Shown: positions 42,133 through 50,576 of the stretch, piece after piece
How the letters are laid out: each line of letters opens with the position of its first letter
Numbering within the stretch: position 1 is the first letter of the stretch
DNA from: Pontibacter sp. FD36
GTDB lineage: Bacteria; Bacteroidota; Bacteroidia; Cytophagales; Hymenobacteraceae
Assembly: GCF_015686655.1 (NCBI RefSeq)
Contig: NZ_JADPMP010000012.1
Span: 124,001 to 188,000 of the forward strand
Length of the DNA: 64,000 nucleotides
Direction of reading: 5' to 3'
Position numbers and translations under genes: made by a program
Notes under the pieces: generated by a model
Told to the model about the DNA's origin: nothing
Seen by the model: the letters and a program-made list of their open reading frames with translations, nothing else
Databases searched by the model: none

Positions 42133-43557
42133 TTACTCCCATCCGCCACCCAGGGAGCGGTATAGGTCGATCACAGCCATAAAGAGTTCTTTTCGGGCAT
42201 TGGCCTTGCCAAGCTCCGCTTCCAGCACGCTGCCCTGCGCCGTGATTACTTCCAGGTAAGAAGCATAGCCGGCCATGAACAGATCGTTGGAGGTGCTGAC
42301 AGCACTTGTCAGTACCTCTGCTTCCTGCTCCCGCAAGGTATAGGCCTGCATGTAGTTCTCCAGTTTCTGCAGGTTGGTAACCACTTCCTGGTAGCCGCTC
42401 AGGATGCTTTTCTGATAGGCGTGGAAAGCCTCCTGGTTCAGGGCTGCGCTGCGGTCGAAATCGGTGCGGATCTGGCGCTGTTGAAAAATGGGAGCAGTCA
42501 GACCACCTAAAAAGCCAAACACCAGTGACTGCGGCGTGTTGAAAAGGGATGGAAGATGCCGGGTATGAAAACCTGCATAAGGCGTAATGGTAAAAGCCGG
42601 TAGGAAGGCAGCCCGGGCGGAGGCCACATCAGCTTTGGCGGCCAGCAACTGTAGTTCTGCCTGGCGTATATCAGGCCTGCGCAGCAGCAGATCAGAAGGC
42701 ACGCCGGCTTCTACTACATCCGGCAGGTGCTGTGTCATGATGGACTCGCCCCGCGCAATAGGCTGCGGAAAACGGCCCAGCAGCAGGTTCAGTTGGTTTT
42801 CCGCTTCTACGATCTGCTGCCGTTTTTCGAAGCCACGGCTCTGGGTACGGAGCAACTGCGCATGAAACTGCTGTACAGCCAACTCGGTTGCGCGGCCACC
42901 GATCTTCTGTATCCGGATAATCTCCAGGGCATTTTCCTGCAGCTCAATGTTCCGCTCAATGGTCTCGAGTTCGTTGTCGAGGGCAAGCAGGTCGTAGTAC
43001 AGTCGGGCCACCTCGGCTACCAGCGAAGTGGTCAGTAGATGCTGCCCCTGTTCTGAGGCCATGAAGCGGAGATAGGCGGCTTTTTTCTGGTTTTTCAATC
43101 GGCCCCATAGGTCGACCTCCCAAGTGCTTTGCAGACCTAGAAAATGGTTTTGAGTTTGCGTAACGGTATTGCGGTCGCCGTAAATGGTGCCGTTGAGCTG
43201 GTTATTGTAAATGTTCCCCGACCGGGCCCTGAAGCGGGCATCGAGGGAGGGTAGCGTCCGGCCGCTGGCAGCAACATAATTTGCCCTGGCCACTTCGATG
43301 CGCTGCACCGCCATCAGCAGGTCCTGATTGTTCTCCAGCGCCTGATCGATCAACTGCACCAGGTGTGGGTCATTGAAAAAATCTCTCCAGGAGATGTTGC
43401 CCAGGCTGGTGGAATCGCTGCGCTCGTCAAAGGAGGCAGGCATTTCGGACAGAGTGGGCAGCTCTGGTGGGGCTGCCACCTTGCAACTGCTTACCAAAGC
43501 CAGTAGCAGGAAAAAGAGAAGACATTTATAAGTAGATGTTGGTGATAACATAGTCAA
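42133..43557 (-). CDS. Outer-membrane efflux channel, OprM/NodT family
   Basis: A 474-residue lipoprotein of the TolC superfamily. The lipobox is LLLALVSSC; the two efflux repeats contain QLIDQALENNQDLLMAVQRIEVARANYVAASG and DLLLRRPDIRQAELQLLAAKADVASARAAFLPAF, the classic OprM/NodT motif. It forms the outer channel for the RND pump encoded just upstream, with only a 4-bp gap. It is the last gene of the operon adaptor-permease-channel. Confidence 0.95.
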   Translation of the reverse strand: MTMLSPTSTYKCLLFFLLLALVSSCKVAAPPELPTLSEMPASFDERSDSTSLGNISWRDFFNDPHLVQLIDQALENNQDLLMAVQRIEVARANYVAASGRTLPSLDARFRARSGNIYNNQLNGTIYGDRNTVTQTQNHFLGLQSTWEVDLWGRLKNQKKAAYLRFMASEQGQHLLTTSLVAEVARLYYDLLALDNELETIERNIELQENALEIIRIQKIGGRATELAVQQFHAQLLRTQSRGFEKRQQIVEAENQLNLLLGRFPQPIARGESIMTQHLPDVVEAGVPSDLLLRRPDIRQAELQLLAAKADVASARAAFLPAFTITPYAGFHTRHLPSLFNTPQSLVFGFLGGLTAPIFQQRQIRTDFDRSAALNQEAFHAYQKSILSGYQEVVTNLQKLENYMQAYTLREQEAEVLTSAVSTSNDLFMAGYASYLEVITAQGSVLEAELGKANARKELFMAVIDLYRSLGGGWE

Positions 43558-43561
43558 TAAC

Positions 43562-46500
43562 TTAGTTTTGGGAAACAGGCATTTCCATTTCTTCGGTGAC
43601 CGGATCTGGCAGTCGCTGCTTGTCCTTCTTTTTAGGTATCATGCTGGCGAATAATACATATAGACCAGGTATGAGAAAAACCCCCACAATCGTCCCGACG
43701 ATCATACCTCCGGCCGCTGCCGTACCGATGGACCTGTTACCCAAGGCGCCGGCTCCGGTAGCCATACACAGCGGTATCAGACCGGCAGTAAAGGCAAAGG
43801 AGGTCATCAGCACGGGGCGTAGCCTGGCGGTAGCGCCCTCTACTGCCGCCTGCAGCACCGACTTTCCTTCCTGCCGCCTTTGCACGGCAAACTCCACAAT
43901 CAGGATGGCGTTTTTACCCAGCAAACCGATGAGCATGATCAAGGCCACCTGCGCATAAATATTGTTCTGCAGCCCCAGCACATACAGGCCCACGAAGGCA
44001 CCGAATATACCGGCAGGCAGCGACAGGATAACCGGCAGTGGCAGCAGGAAGCTTTCATACTGAGCGGCCAGAAGCAGGTAGACAAAAGCGAGGCAGATCA
44101 GGAAAATGTAAATGGCCTGGTCGCCGGAAAGCACTTCCTGGCGGGTCATGCCATACCAGTCGTAGGTATAGCCGCGGGGCAGTGTTTCGGCCGCTACCCG
44201 CTCAATGGCTGCAATAGCGTCACCGCTGCTGTAGCCAGGTGCAGGGCCTCCCTTTACTTTGGCTGAGGTATACATGTTGTGGCGCGAGAGCTGTTCAGGT
44301 CCGTAGATGCGCTCCATGCTGATGAAGGTGGAGTAGGGGACCATCTCTCCCTGATCGTTTTTCACCTGCAGCTTCAGCACGTCTTCCGGTCGGGTACGGT
44401 AGCGGGGATCTGCCTGCACCATCACATCGTACATCTGCTCGAAGCGTACAAAATCCGATACATACAAACCTCCGACCAGGGTCTGTAGCGTACCCATCGC
44501 TTGTTTGATAGTCACACCTTTTTTTGCCGCCATGTCCTGGTCCACATGGATCATGTACTGCGGAAAGTTCGGGTCAAATTCCGCACCGGCGTAACTGATT
44601 TCCGGGGCCGCTTTCAAGGCAGCTACAAACTTTTTCGTCACCTCGTCCATGCGCTGCAGATTGCCACTGCCCGTGCGGTCGAGCACCTTCATCTGAAAAC
44701 CGCTGGAGTTACCGAAGCCAGGTACGGTAGGGGGCATGAAAAACTCGATCTGTGCATCGGTGATGTGCCTGGTTCTTTCCTCAAGTCTGCGTATCGTTTC
44801 GTGAATCGGTATGTCACGTTTATTCCACTCCTTCAGATTGACCATGGCCATACCATAAGAGGCTCCCGACAGACCGGTGGAAAGGCTGTAGCCGGCCAAA
44901 GAAGAAAAGGATTCTACCTCGTCCATACCTGACACCGACTGGTTGACAAAGTCCAGCACACGCTCGGTACGCTCGACTGTAGCACCTGCCGGAGTGGTGA
45001 CGTCAACATACACCACACTCTGGTCTTCCGTCGGGATAAAGCCTGTAGGCAAAATACTGTTGATGCCCCAGGTCGCTGCAAAAAACAAGAGCAGCAGGGC
45101 CACCGTGATCAGCCTGCGCCCGGCCATGAAAGAGATGCTGTTGCTATACTTCCGGGCAAAGGCATCATAGGCATTGTTGAATTTGCCAAAGAAGCGTTGC
45201 ATCAGGCTCTTTTTCTTCTTCTTTTCATGATGGGTGTTGCGCAGCATAATAGCACAGAGCGCGGGGGTAAGGGTGAGCGCGTTGACGCCTGATATCGCGA
45301 TGGCAATGGCCAGCGTAAGCGAGAACTGGCGATAGAATATCCCGACAGGTCCTGACATAAAAGCAACAGGTATAAACACGGCCGACATCACGAGCGTGAT
45401 GGCGATGATGGCGCCGCCAATCTCCCGCATAGCGGCAAAAGTAGCCTCCCGTGGCGGCAGTCCTTCATTTTCCATTTTGGCGTGCACGGCCTCCACCACC
45501 ACAATGGCATTATCTACCACAATACCGATAGCCAGCACCAGGGCAAAGAGCGTGAGCAGGTTGAGCGAGAAGCCCATCAGTCCCATAAAAAAGAGGGTAC
45601 CGATCAGGGCCACCGGGGCGGCCAGTGCAGGTATGAGGGTGGAGCGGAAATCCTGCAGGAAGAGGAACACCACCAGGAAAACCAGCACGAAAGCTTCGAG
45701 CAGCGTCATCAGTACGTTCTTGATCGAGGCATCGAGGAAGCGCGAAACGTCATAAGTGATTTTGTAGTCCATACCGGGCGGGAATGAGCTGCTTTTAAGC
45801 TCCACCATACGCTCCTTTACCCGGTTGATCACGTCTCGTGCATTCGAGCCGGGTCGCTGGATGATCATGATGGAGGCGGCAGGCTGTCCGTCAGTTTTGG
45901 AAATACGGCCATAGTTGAGGTTACCCAGTTCCACATCGGCTACATCCCGCAGCCGAAGCACCGAGCCATCCTCATTTGCCCGGATCACCAGCTTCTGGTA
46001 CTGCTCCGGCTCGAAGAACTTGCCGGTATAGCGTAGCACATACTGCAGCATCTGGGGTGTTTTGCCAGAGCTTTCACCCACCTGGCCTGGAGCGGCCTCT
46101 ATGTTCTGGTTTTGAATAGCCTGAATGACGTCGTCGGTGGATAATTTGTAGGCCGTCATGCGGTCAGGTTTGAGCCATACCCGCATCGAGTAATCCTTGG
46201 TGCTCATGATCTCCGCAAAGCCCACACCGTCTACCCGGCGCAGTTCCTGCAGAATGTTAAGGTCGGCAAAGTTGTAGATGAATTTCTCGTCCAGTTCCGT
46301 ATCCTCACTAGTGACGTTGATGTAAAGGAGCAAACCTTCTACCTCTTTTTCTGTGCTCACACCCGCCTTCACTACTTCTTCGGGCAGGTCGTTCACGACG
46401 GTCGACACACGGTTCTGCACCTCTACGGCAGCCATATCCGGGTCTGTGCCTGACTCAAAATATACCTTGATACTGGACGTGCCCCTGTTGCTGGATACCG

Positions 46501-46738
46501 AGGACATGTAGGTCATGCCGGGCACCCCGTTTATGGCTTTCTCGAGCGGTGAGGTAACTGTGTTAGCCACCACGTTAGCATTCGCTCCCCTGAATTTGGC
46601 ACGCACAGAGACAGAAGGCGGGGCAATATCCGGGAAAAGCGCAATCGGTAAGGTATAGAAGGCCAGTACCCCCAGCAGCGTGATCAGCAGGGAGATAACC
46701 AGTGAGAGAATAGGTCTGCGTATAAAAATATCAAACAT
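43562..46738 (-). CDS. RND multidrug efflux permease (HAE1 type)
   Basis: A 1058-residue AcrB-like inner-membrane transporter with twelve helices and two large periplasmic loops (start FDIFIRRPILSLVISLLITLLGVLAF). In helix 4 the usual Asp-Asp pair is Asp-Asn (IGIVVDNAIVVVEAVHAKM, about residue 405); the helix-10 Lys is present (LIGLLGKNAILIVEFAV). The substrate porter has SLAGYSLSTG and GMTRQEVLSGDQAI. It works with the adaptor and channel in the same operon, likely exporting drugs, bile-like or other amphiphilic compounds. Confidence 0.95.
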   Translation of the reverse strand: MFDIFIRRPILSLVISLLITLLGVLAFYTLPIALFPDIAPPSVSVRAKFRGANANVVANTVTSPLEKAINGVPGMTYMSSVSSNRGTSSIKVYFESGTDPDMAAVEVQNRVSTVVNDLPEEVVKAGVSTEKEVEGLLLYINVTSEDTELDEKFIYNFADLNILQELRRVDGVGFAEIMSTKDYSMRVWLKPDRMTAYKLSTDDVIQAIQNQNIEAAPGQVGESSGKTPQMLQYVLRYTGKFFEPEQYQKLVIRANEDGSVLRLRDVADVELGNLNYGRISKTDGQPAASIMIIQRPGSNARDVINRVKERMVELKSSSFPPGMDYKITYDVSRFLDASIKNVLMTLLEAFVLVFLVVFLFLQDFRSTLIPALAAPVALIGTLFFMGLMGFSLNLLTLFALVLAIGIVVDNAIVVVEAVHAKMENEGLPPREATFAAMREIGGAIIAITLVMSAVFIPVAFMSGPVGIFYRQFSLTLAIAIAISGVNALTLTPALCAIMLRNTHHEKKKKKSLMQRFFGKFNNAYDAFARKYSNSISFMAGRRLITVALLLLFFAATWGINSILPTGFIPTEDQSVVYVDVTTPAGATVERTERVLDFVNQSVSGMDEVESFSSLAGYSLSTGLSGASYGMAMVNLKEWNKRDIPIHETIRRLEERTRHITDAQIEFFMPPTVPGFGNSSGFQMKVLDRTGSGNLQRMDEVTKKFVAALKAAPEISYAGAEFDPNFPQYMIHVDQDMAAKKGVTIKQAMGTLQTLVGGLYVSDFVRFEQMYDVMVQADPRYRTRPEDVLKLQVKNDQGEMVPYSTFISMERIYGPEQLSRHNMYTSAKVKGGPAPGYSSGDAIAAIERVAAETLPRGYTYDWYGMTRQEVLSGDQAIYIFLICLAFVYLLLAAQYESFLLPLPVILSLPAGIFGAFVGLYVLGLQNNIYAQVALIMLIGLLGKNAILIVEFAVQRRQEGKSVLQAAVEGATARLRPVLMTSFAFTAGLIPLCMATGAGALGNRSIGTAAAGGMIVGTIVGVFLIPGLYVLFASMIPKKKDKQRLPDPVTEEMEMPVSQN

Positions 46739-46767
46739 GTGTTCGTGTTAAGTCTGTCCGTTCTTCA

Positions 46768-47910
46768 TTAAAGGGTTCTGGCAAGCAGGCTGTCCATGCC
46801 TACCAGGTTCGGCTTGATTTGCATGCCGGGCTCCACATTCTGTATACCTTCCAGCACGATCCTGTCGCCCGGTTTCAGGCCTGACTCGGCAATGTAAAAG
46901 GAAGAGAAGCGGGTGCGGGGCACGAAGCTGCGCATGCTCACCTGGTTCAGGGAGTCCACCAGGAAAACATAGTTCTTGTCCTGTAGCTCAAACACGGCTT
47001 TTTGGGGCACCAGCACGGCGTCTTCCACTGCGTTGGAGAGCACGATGTTACCGGTGGCGCCATGCTTCAGGAGTTTGTCCGGGTTGGGGAAGCGGGCCCT
47101 GAAGGCGATGGAACCGGTGCCTGACTTAAACTCACTTTCCACCGTTTCGATTTTCCCTTCGTGCTGGTAGGGGGTACCGTCTGCCAGCACCAGTTTCACG
47201 TTATTGTTATTTCGGTTGGGGTTATCTTCTTTTGTTTTGATGTACTGCAGGTACTCGTTTTCCGAAACATTAAAGTACACAAATATGGCGTTGATATTAG
47301 AGGCGGTCGTGAGGAGAGTTCCCTGTTCAATCAGACTTCCCATGCGGTGCGGAATACGGTCGATGATGCCATCGAAAGGGGCTCTGATGCTGGTATAAGA
47401 CAATCGGATGGCGGCGTTCTGGGCGGAAGAGCGGGCAGCTCTGATGCGGGAGTTGGCGGCTTCGAGTTTTGCCTGTGCTACGTCTATCTCTGTTTTGGAA
47501 ATCACGTTCTTCTCAACCAGGAGCCGAAGCCTGTCTATCTCCAGCTTTACGCCCTTCGCTTCTGCCAATGCACTTTGCAGGTTAGCCTGGGCCTTGGCGT
47601 GTTCCTCCTTGTACTCATCGTCGCTGATCTGAAACAACAACTGACCTTTCTTCACTTCCTGCCCCTCATCTACCAGCACCTTCTCAAGGAAGCCCGGAAC
47701 ACGCGCCCGCAGTTCTACATTCTGCACCGCCTGTATATCGGCTACATACTCATGCTGCAGCACTGTGTCTTTTGAAATGATCTGGATAACGGGCAGCTCC
47801 TGCTTTGCTTTTGTTTCGTCGGCCGCCTGGCTGTTGGCTGAACATGCGGACAGTATGCCGGCGCTGATGATAGAGAGAAAATATGATATGACCTTTCGCG
47901 TATTATTCAT
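46768..47910 (-). CDS. RND periplasmic adaptor (AcrA type)
   Basis: A 380-residue lipoprotein: lipobox SAGILSAC, then the lipoyl half VELRARVPGFLEKVLVDEGQEVKKGQLLFQI, a helical hairpin (EHAKAQANLQSALAEAKGVKLEIDRLRLL; KTEIDVAQAKLEAANSRIRAARSS), the second half SYTSIRAPFDGIIDRIPHRMG, and beta-barrel and membrane-proximal parts. It is the first gene of the efflux operon, with the permease 29 bp downstream. No regulator gene is adjacent; control probably lies in the 550-bp gap upstream. Confidence 0.95.
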   Translation of the reverse strand: MNNTRKVISYFLSIISAGILSACSANSQAADETKAKQELPVIQIISKDTVLQHEYVADIQAVQNVELRARVPGFLEKVLVDEGQEVKKGQLLFQISDDEYKEEHAKAQANLQSALAEAKGVKLEIDRLRLLVEKNVISKTEIDVAQAKLEAANSRIRAARSSAQNAAIRLSYTSIRAPFDGIIDRIPHRMGSLIEQGTLLTTASNINAIFVYFNVSENEYLQYIKTKEDNPNRNNNNVKLVLADGTPYQHEGKIETVESEFKSGTGSIAFRARFPNPDKLLKHGATGNIVLSNAVEDAVLVPQKAVFELQDKNYVFLVDSLNQVSMRSFVPRTRFSSFYIAESGLKPGDRIVLEGIQNVEPGMQIKPNLVGMDSLLARTL

Positions 47911-48458
47911 GGTTTAGTGACACGGTTTCCTGTTTGGCAGAGGAGGCCGCATCAAAACACAGTAGAGGTCAATCCAGGAGATAGGTGCTACCAGAGCGGT
48001 AAAAAATCATATTGGAGCTACGCAGGTATAGCATCAGGCGCTCGTGTGGTTGTAATATAATTTTGTTAAGGTCTGGATTGACATAATTAAATAATCAGCC
48101 AACCTCTTTATACCAGAAATATTAAAGAGATATTAAAATTAACGGCCTTTTTGCCTCAAATGTTTACCTTTTTTAATATGATTTTCTAAATGAATGATTT
48201 TCTGCTTAATGCATGTTAATGGTATTAATTTTATATGTGCCAGTTGTTTTAGAAGATATGCGATCGGTAGCTTATACCTGTTTTATTATATCTTGATAAA
48301 GTGCCAGTAGGCTTGTGACTTTAAGGGGTAATTCTGTTAAACTCCGATTCGCTGTTGGTCCATTCAAAAACCAATCGATATTTAATGAAATATAGTGCCA
48401 ATTAGATGCTTCTTTCCGTATGACAGCATGAAGTGATAGAAAACAGACCGTGCTACAC
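47911..48458. other. AT-rich intergenic region
   Basis: About 550 bp between divergent genes with no credible frame; a minus-strand frame at 48272-48580 would overlap the lipoprotein start and has no plausible composition. It holds one octamer (48024) and a long AT-rich stretch (48050-48240) that likely carries the efflux operon promoter. I see no clear operator dyad. Confidence 0.7.
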
Positions 48459-48962
48459 ATGAGATGGACGATATGCCTGGTATTGCTCCTCTGTTCCTGC
48501 GCTACCCAGCGGCAGGACAGCGCTCCTGTCGCCTCTAAGCCAGGTCTTCCCAAGCTGTATGCCCCGGCAGTATACGCCAAGTCTGATCTCGGTTCACAAC
48601 GGCTCCAAATACAAACTGGTGGAACTGGTGTACTGAAAGAGCAGCTTGTAGGAACAGAGCAGTCTGCCGGACCGGATGCTTCCGCTCGCGTTGTAGGAGC
48701 CTACCCTGTATACAAAGAGATCTTCCGTACTCAAACTGTATACCTGCCTGACACGGTTGCACTTGACTCTTTACACCGTGAATTGCAGATCGAGCAACTG
48801 GCCAACCAGGCCATTCGCAAAAGATTGAAGTCTACTGAAGGCGAACGCGATTACTGGCAGGAAAAGAACGAGCAGAAATTCTGGACCCTGATCGCCATGG
48901 CTGTCTTTGCCTTTCTTTACATCCTGTTCCGGCTGCTGGCTTCCCGTATCAAAGAATCCTGA
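48459..48962 (+). CDS. Hypothetical lipoprotein with C-terminal helix
   Basis: A 167-residue protein starting at ATG 48459 (a GTG lies 9 bp earlier). The lipobox is LVLLLCSC. A low-complexity middle (TGGTGVLKEQLVGTEQS) is followed by a coiled-coil stretch (LHRELQIEQLANQAIRKRLKSTEGERDYWQEKNEQ) and a C-terminal membrane helix (FWTLIAMAVFAFLYILFRLLA). With a lipid anchor and a transmembrane end, it could bridge membrane leaflets. I do not recognise a family. Confidence 0.7.
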   Translation: MRWTICLVLLLCSCATQRQDSAPVASKPGLPKLYAPAVYAKSDLGSQRLQIQTGGTGVLKEQLVGTEQSAGPDASARVVGAYPVYKEIFRTQTVYLPDTVALDSLHRELQIEQLANQAIRKRLKSTEGERDYWQEKNEQKFWTLIAMAVFAFLYILFRLLASRIKES

Positions 48963-49036
48963 GGCATTGCTGCATAACCGTATACCGCTACCCTCGTTTA
49001 AAAAAGGAAGTATCATGTTAAAACAAACGAAAAACT

Positions 49037-49759
49037 ATGAACAGACGAGACAGAGATCGCTACGATTACGACAACTATGACCGGGACTACGGCAGCGGCG
49101 CCGGTTATAATCGCAACGATGAGCACTATCACAGTGCCCGCAACCTCACCAATGAATTTGAGCAGGAATATCGCAGCCATCACCGCGGCATAGATGATGA
49201 CCGCTACGGCCGGGGCAGCAGTCGCGATGACAGACGGCATAGCTACCACGAAGGCAATATGGGCGATGCCTATGAGCGTATGCGCGATAGGAGAGGTTCC
49301 GACCGCAGTGATTCCAGCTTCCAGATGAACCGTGGAGACCGCGACATGGGCAACCGAAACTACGAAAACCGCTATCGCAGCCAGGGTTGGTCTGACTCAG
49401 ATTCGTATGGCAGCTCAGGCAGGTATAGCCAGAGAGATGATGACTACAACCGTAGCATAAATAGCCGCGACCGGTTCAGAAGCCAGGACAGCAGCGACCG
49501 TATGGGACAGGGACGTGGCAGCCGCATGAGCCAGGATGACTTGCGCGAAGGCTACGGTATTTCGGACTACAGCCAAATGCGCCAGTCTGAAATCCGCTCC
49601 AGCAGAGGCATTCCAAATGCGGGTATCACCAGCAGTTTCGAAGATGATTACGGCACCGACTTTGACCGTGACCGCAACTATGGCGTTTCGTCGGGCAATT
49701 TTGGAGGCTATGGCGCACAGCGCGGTGGTTATAGACGCGACCGAAACGACCGCTATTAA
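49037..49759 (+). CDS. Disordered Arg/Asp/Gly/Tyr-rich protein (2)
   Basis: A 240-residue low-complexity hydrophilic protein (MNRRDRDRYDYDNYDRDYGSG, then HHRGIDDDRYGRGSSRDD, YSQRDDDYN, and ending RGGYRRDRNDRY) with no signal peptide. It is a compositional paralog of 7988-8737, about 41 kb away. A SRMSQDDLREGYGISDYSQMRQSEIRSSRGIP segment near residue 160 is the only part that looks ordered. Both genes end in hairpins with the core GCAGCCGCT. The function is unknown; disorder and stress protection are inferred from composition only. Confidence 0.75.
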   Translation: MNRRDRDRYDYDNYDRDYGSGAGYNRNDEHYHSARNLTNEFEQEYRSHHRGIDDDRYGRGSSRDDRRHSYHEGNMGDAYERMRDRRGSDRSDSSFQMNRGDRDMGNRNYENRYRSQGWSDSDSYGSSGRYSQRDDDYNRSINSRDRFRSQDSSDRMGQGRGSRMSQDDLREGYGISDYSQMRQSEIRSSRGIPNAGITSSFEDDYGTDFDRDRNYGVSSGNFGGYGAQRGGYRRDRNDRY

Positions 49760-49787
49760 TAGATTTGACTTAAAAACAGCAATGATA

Positions 49788-49826
49788 CAGCAGCCGCTCT
49801 CCTTAGGGGAGCGGCTGCTGTTTTTT
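49788..49826 (+). terminator. Rho-independent terminator
   Basis: Arms CAGCAGCCGCTC (49788-49799) and GAGCGGCTGCTG (49809-49820), extendable by three pairs (one G-U) to a TTA loop, then six T's. The core arm is shared with the hairpin at 8778-8809. Confidence 0.9.
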
Positions 49827-50026
49827 GGTAATATTGGTTAACAAACTTGTACTGTGTTTCGATAATGGGCAATTAACCAGCTCATTTCAGAACATTCTGG
49901 TAGGAGGGTGGTATAAGAAAAGAGGATTTCCAGGGTTGATATATTCTGTTAAGTAAGCGTATGCGAACACAGAATTGTCAACCTGTTTATCTTTTAAACC
50001 AATTATAACCTAAACGAAGAAGAGCT

Positions 50027-50482
50027 ATGAAAAAGTTAGTTTTAACCCTGGCGCTGGGATTCGGTATGAGTACCGCCGTATTTGCCCAGGATAATGTGCC
50101 GGAACGTGTAAAGACAAGTTTTAACAACAACTACGCCCAGGCGAGCGATGTAGAATGGAAAGCAAAGGATGATACCTATTATGCCAAGTTCGAGATGAAC
50201 GGCACCGATCATTGGATCATGTACAATGCCGACGGTACCATCAAAAAGCAGGGGCGCGAAATTGAAGTAAACCAGCTTCCTCAGGCAGTGCGAAACACCA
50301 TTAGCCAGCAGTACGCCAACCGTACCATTGAGAAGGCTAAGACAGTAGAGAAAGACGGCCAGACCAGGTATATGGCTAAGTTGGAAGGCGATGACGAAGA
50401 CCTGAAAGTGGTGTTCAACGCCGATGGTAGCGTAGAAAAAGAAAAGGATAAAGACAAAGACAAGAACAAGCGAAAATACTAA
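50027..50482 (+). CDS. PepSY-like exported protein
   Basis: A 151-residue periplasmic protein: signal peptide MKKLVLTLALGFGMSTAVFAQ, then two PepSY-like repeats. Each has the pattern VPERVKTSFNNNYAQASDVEWKAKDDTYYAKFEMNG or LPQAVRNTISQQYANRTIEKAKTVEKDGQTRYMAKLEGDDEDLKVVFNADG. The C-terminal tail KEKDKDKDKNKRKY is highly charged. Such Bacteroidota PepSY-like proteins are exported and of unknown function. The stop codon overlaps the AGGTATAG copy at 50482. Confidence 0.85.
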   Translation: MKKLVLTLALGFGMSTAVFAQDNVPERVKTSFNNNYAQASDVEWKAKDDTYYAKFEMNGTDHWIMYNADGTIKKQGREIEVNQLPQAVRNTISQQYANRTIEKAKTVEKDGQTRYMAKLEGDDEDLKVVFNADGSVEKEKDKDKDKNKRKY

Positions 50483-50507
50483 GGTATAGGCGCAGTCTAT
50501 AAAACAG

Positions 50508-50537
50508 AAAAGGGCAACCCGGATGGGCTGCCCTTTT
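50508..50537 (+). terminator. Rho-independent terminator
   Basis: A stem GGGCA/TGCCC and CCC/GGG with one A-C mismatch around a GGAT loop, flanked by A's on the left and TTTTTT on the right. It is itself flanked by octamers at 50482 and 50558 in opposite orientation. Confidence 0.8.
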
Positions 50538-50576
50538 TTATGCCAAAATTTTGCAGGCTATACCTGACGATCGGTA

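Noticed and set aside
48272..48580. Minus-strand frame of 102 residues upstream of the lipoprotein gene
   Set aside because: It overlaps the better supported lipoprotein gene, has no plausible start context and has no recognisable composition or motif.
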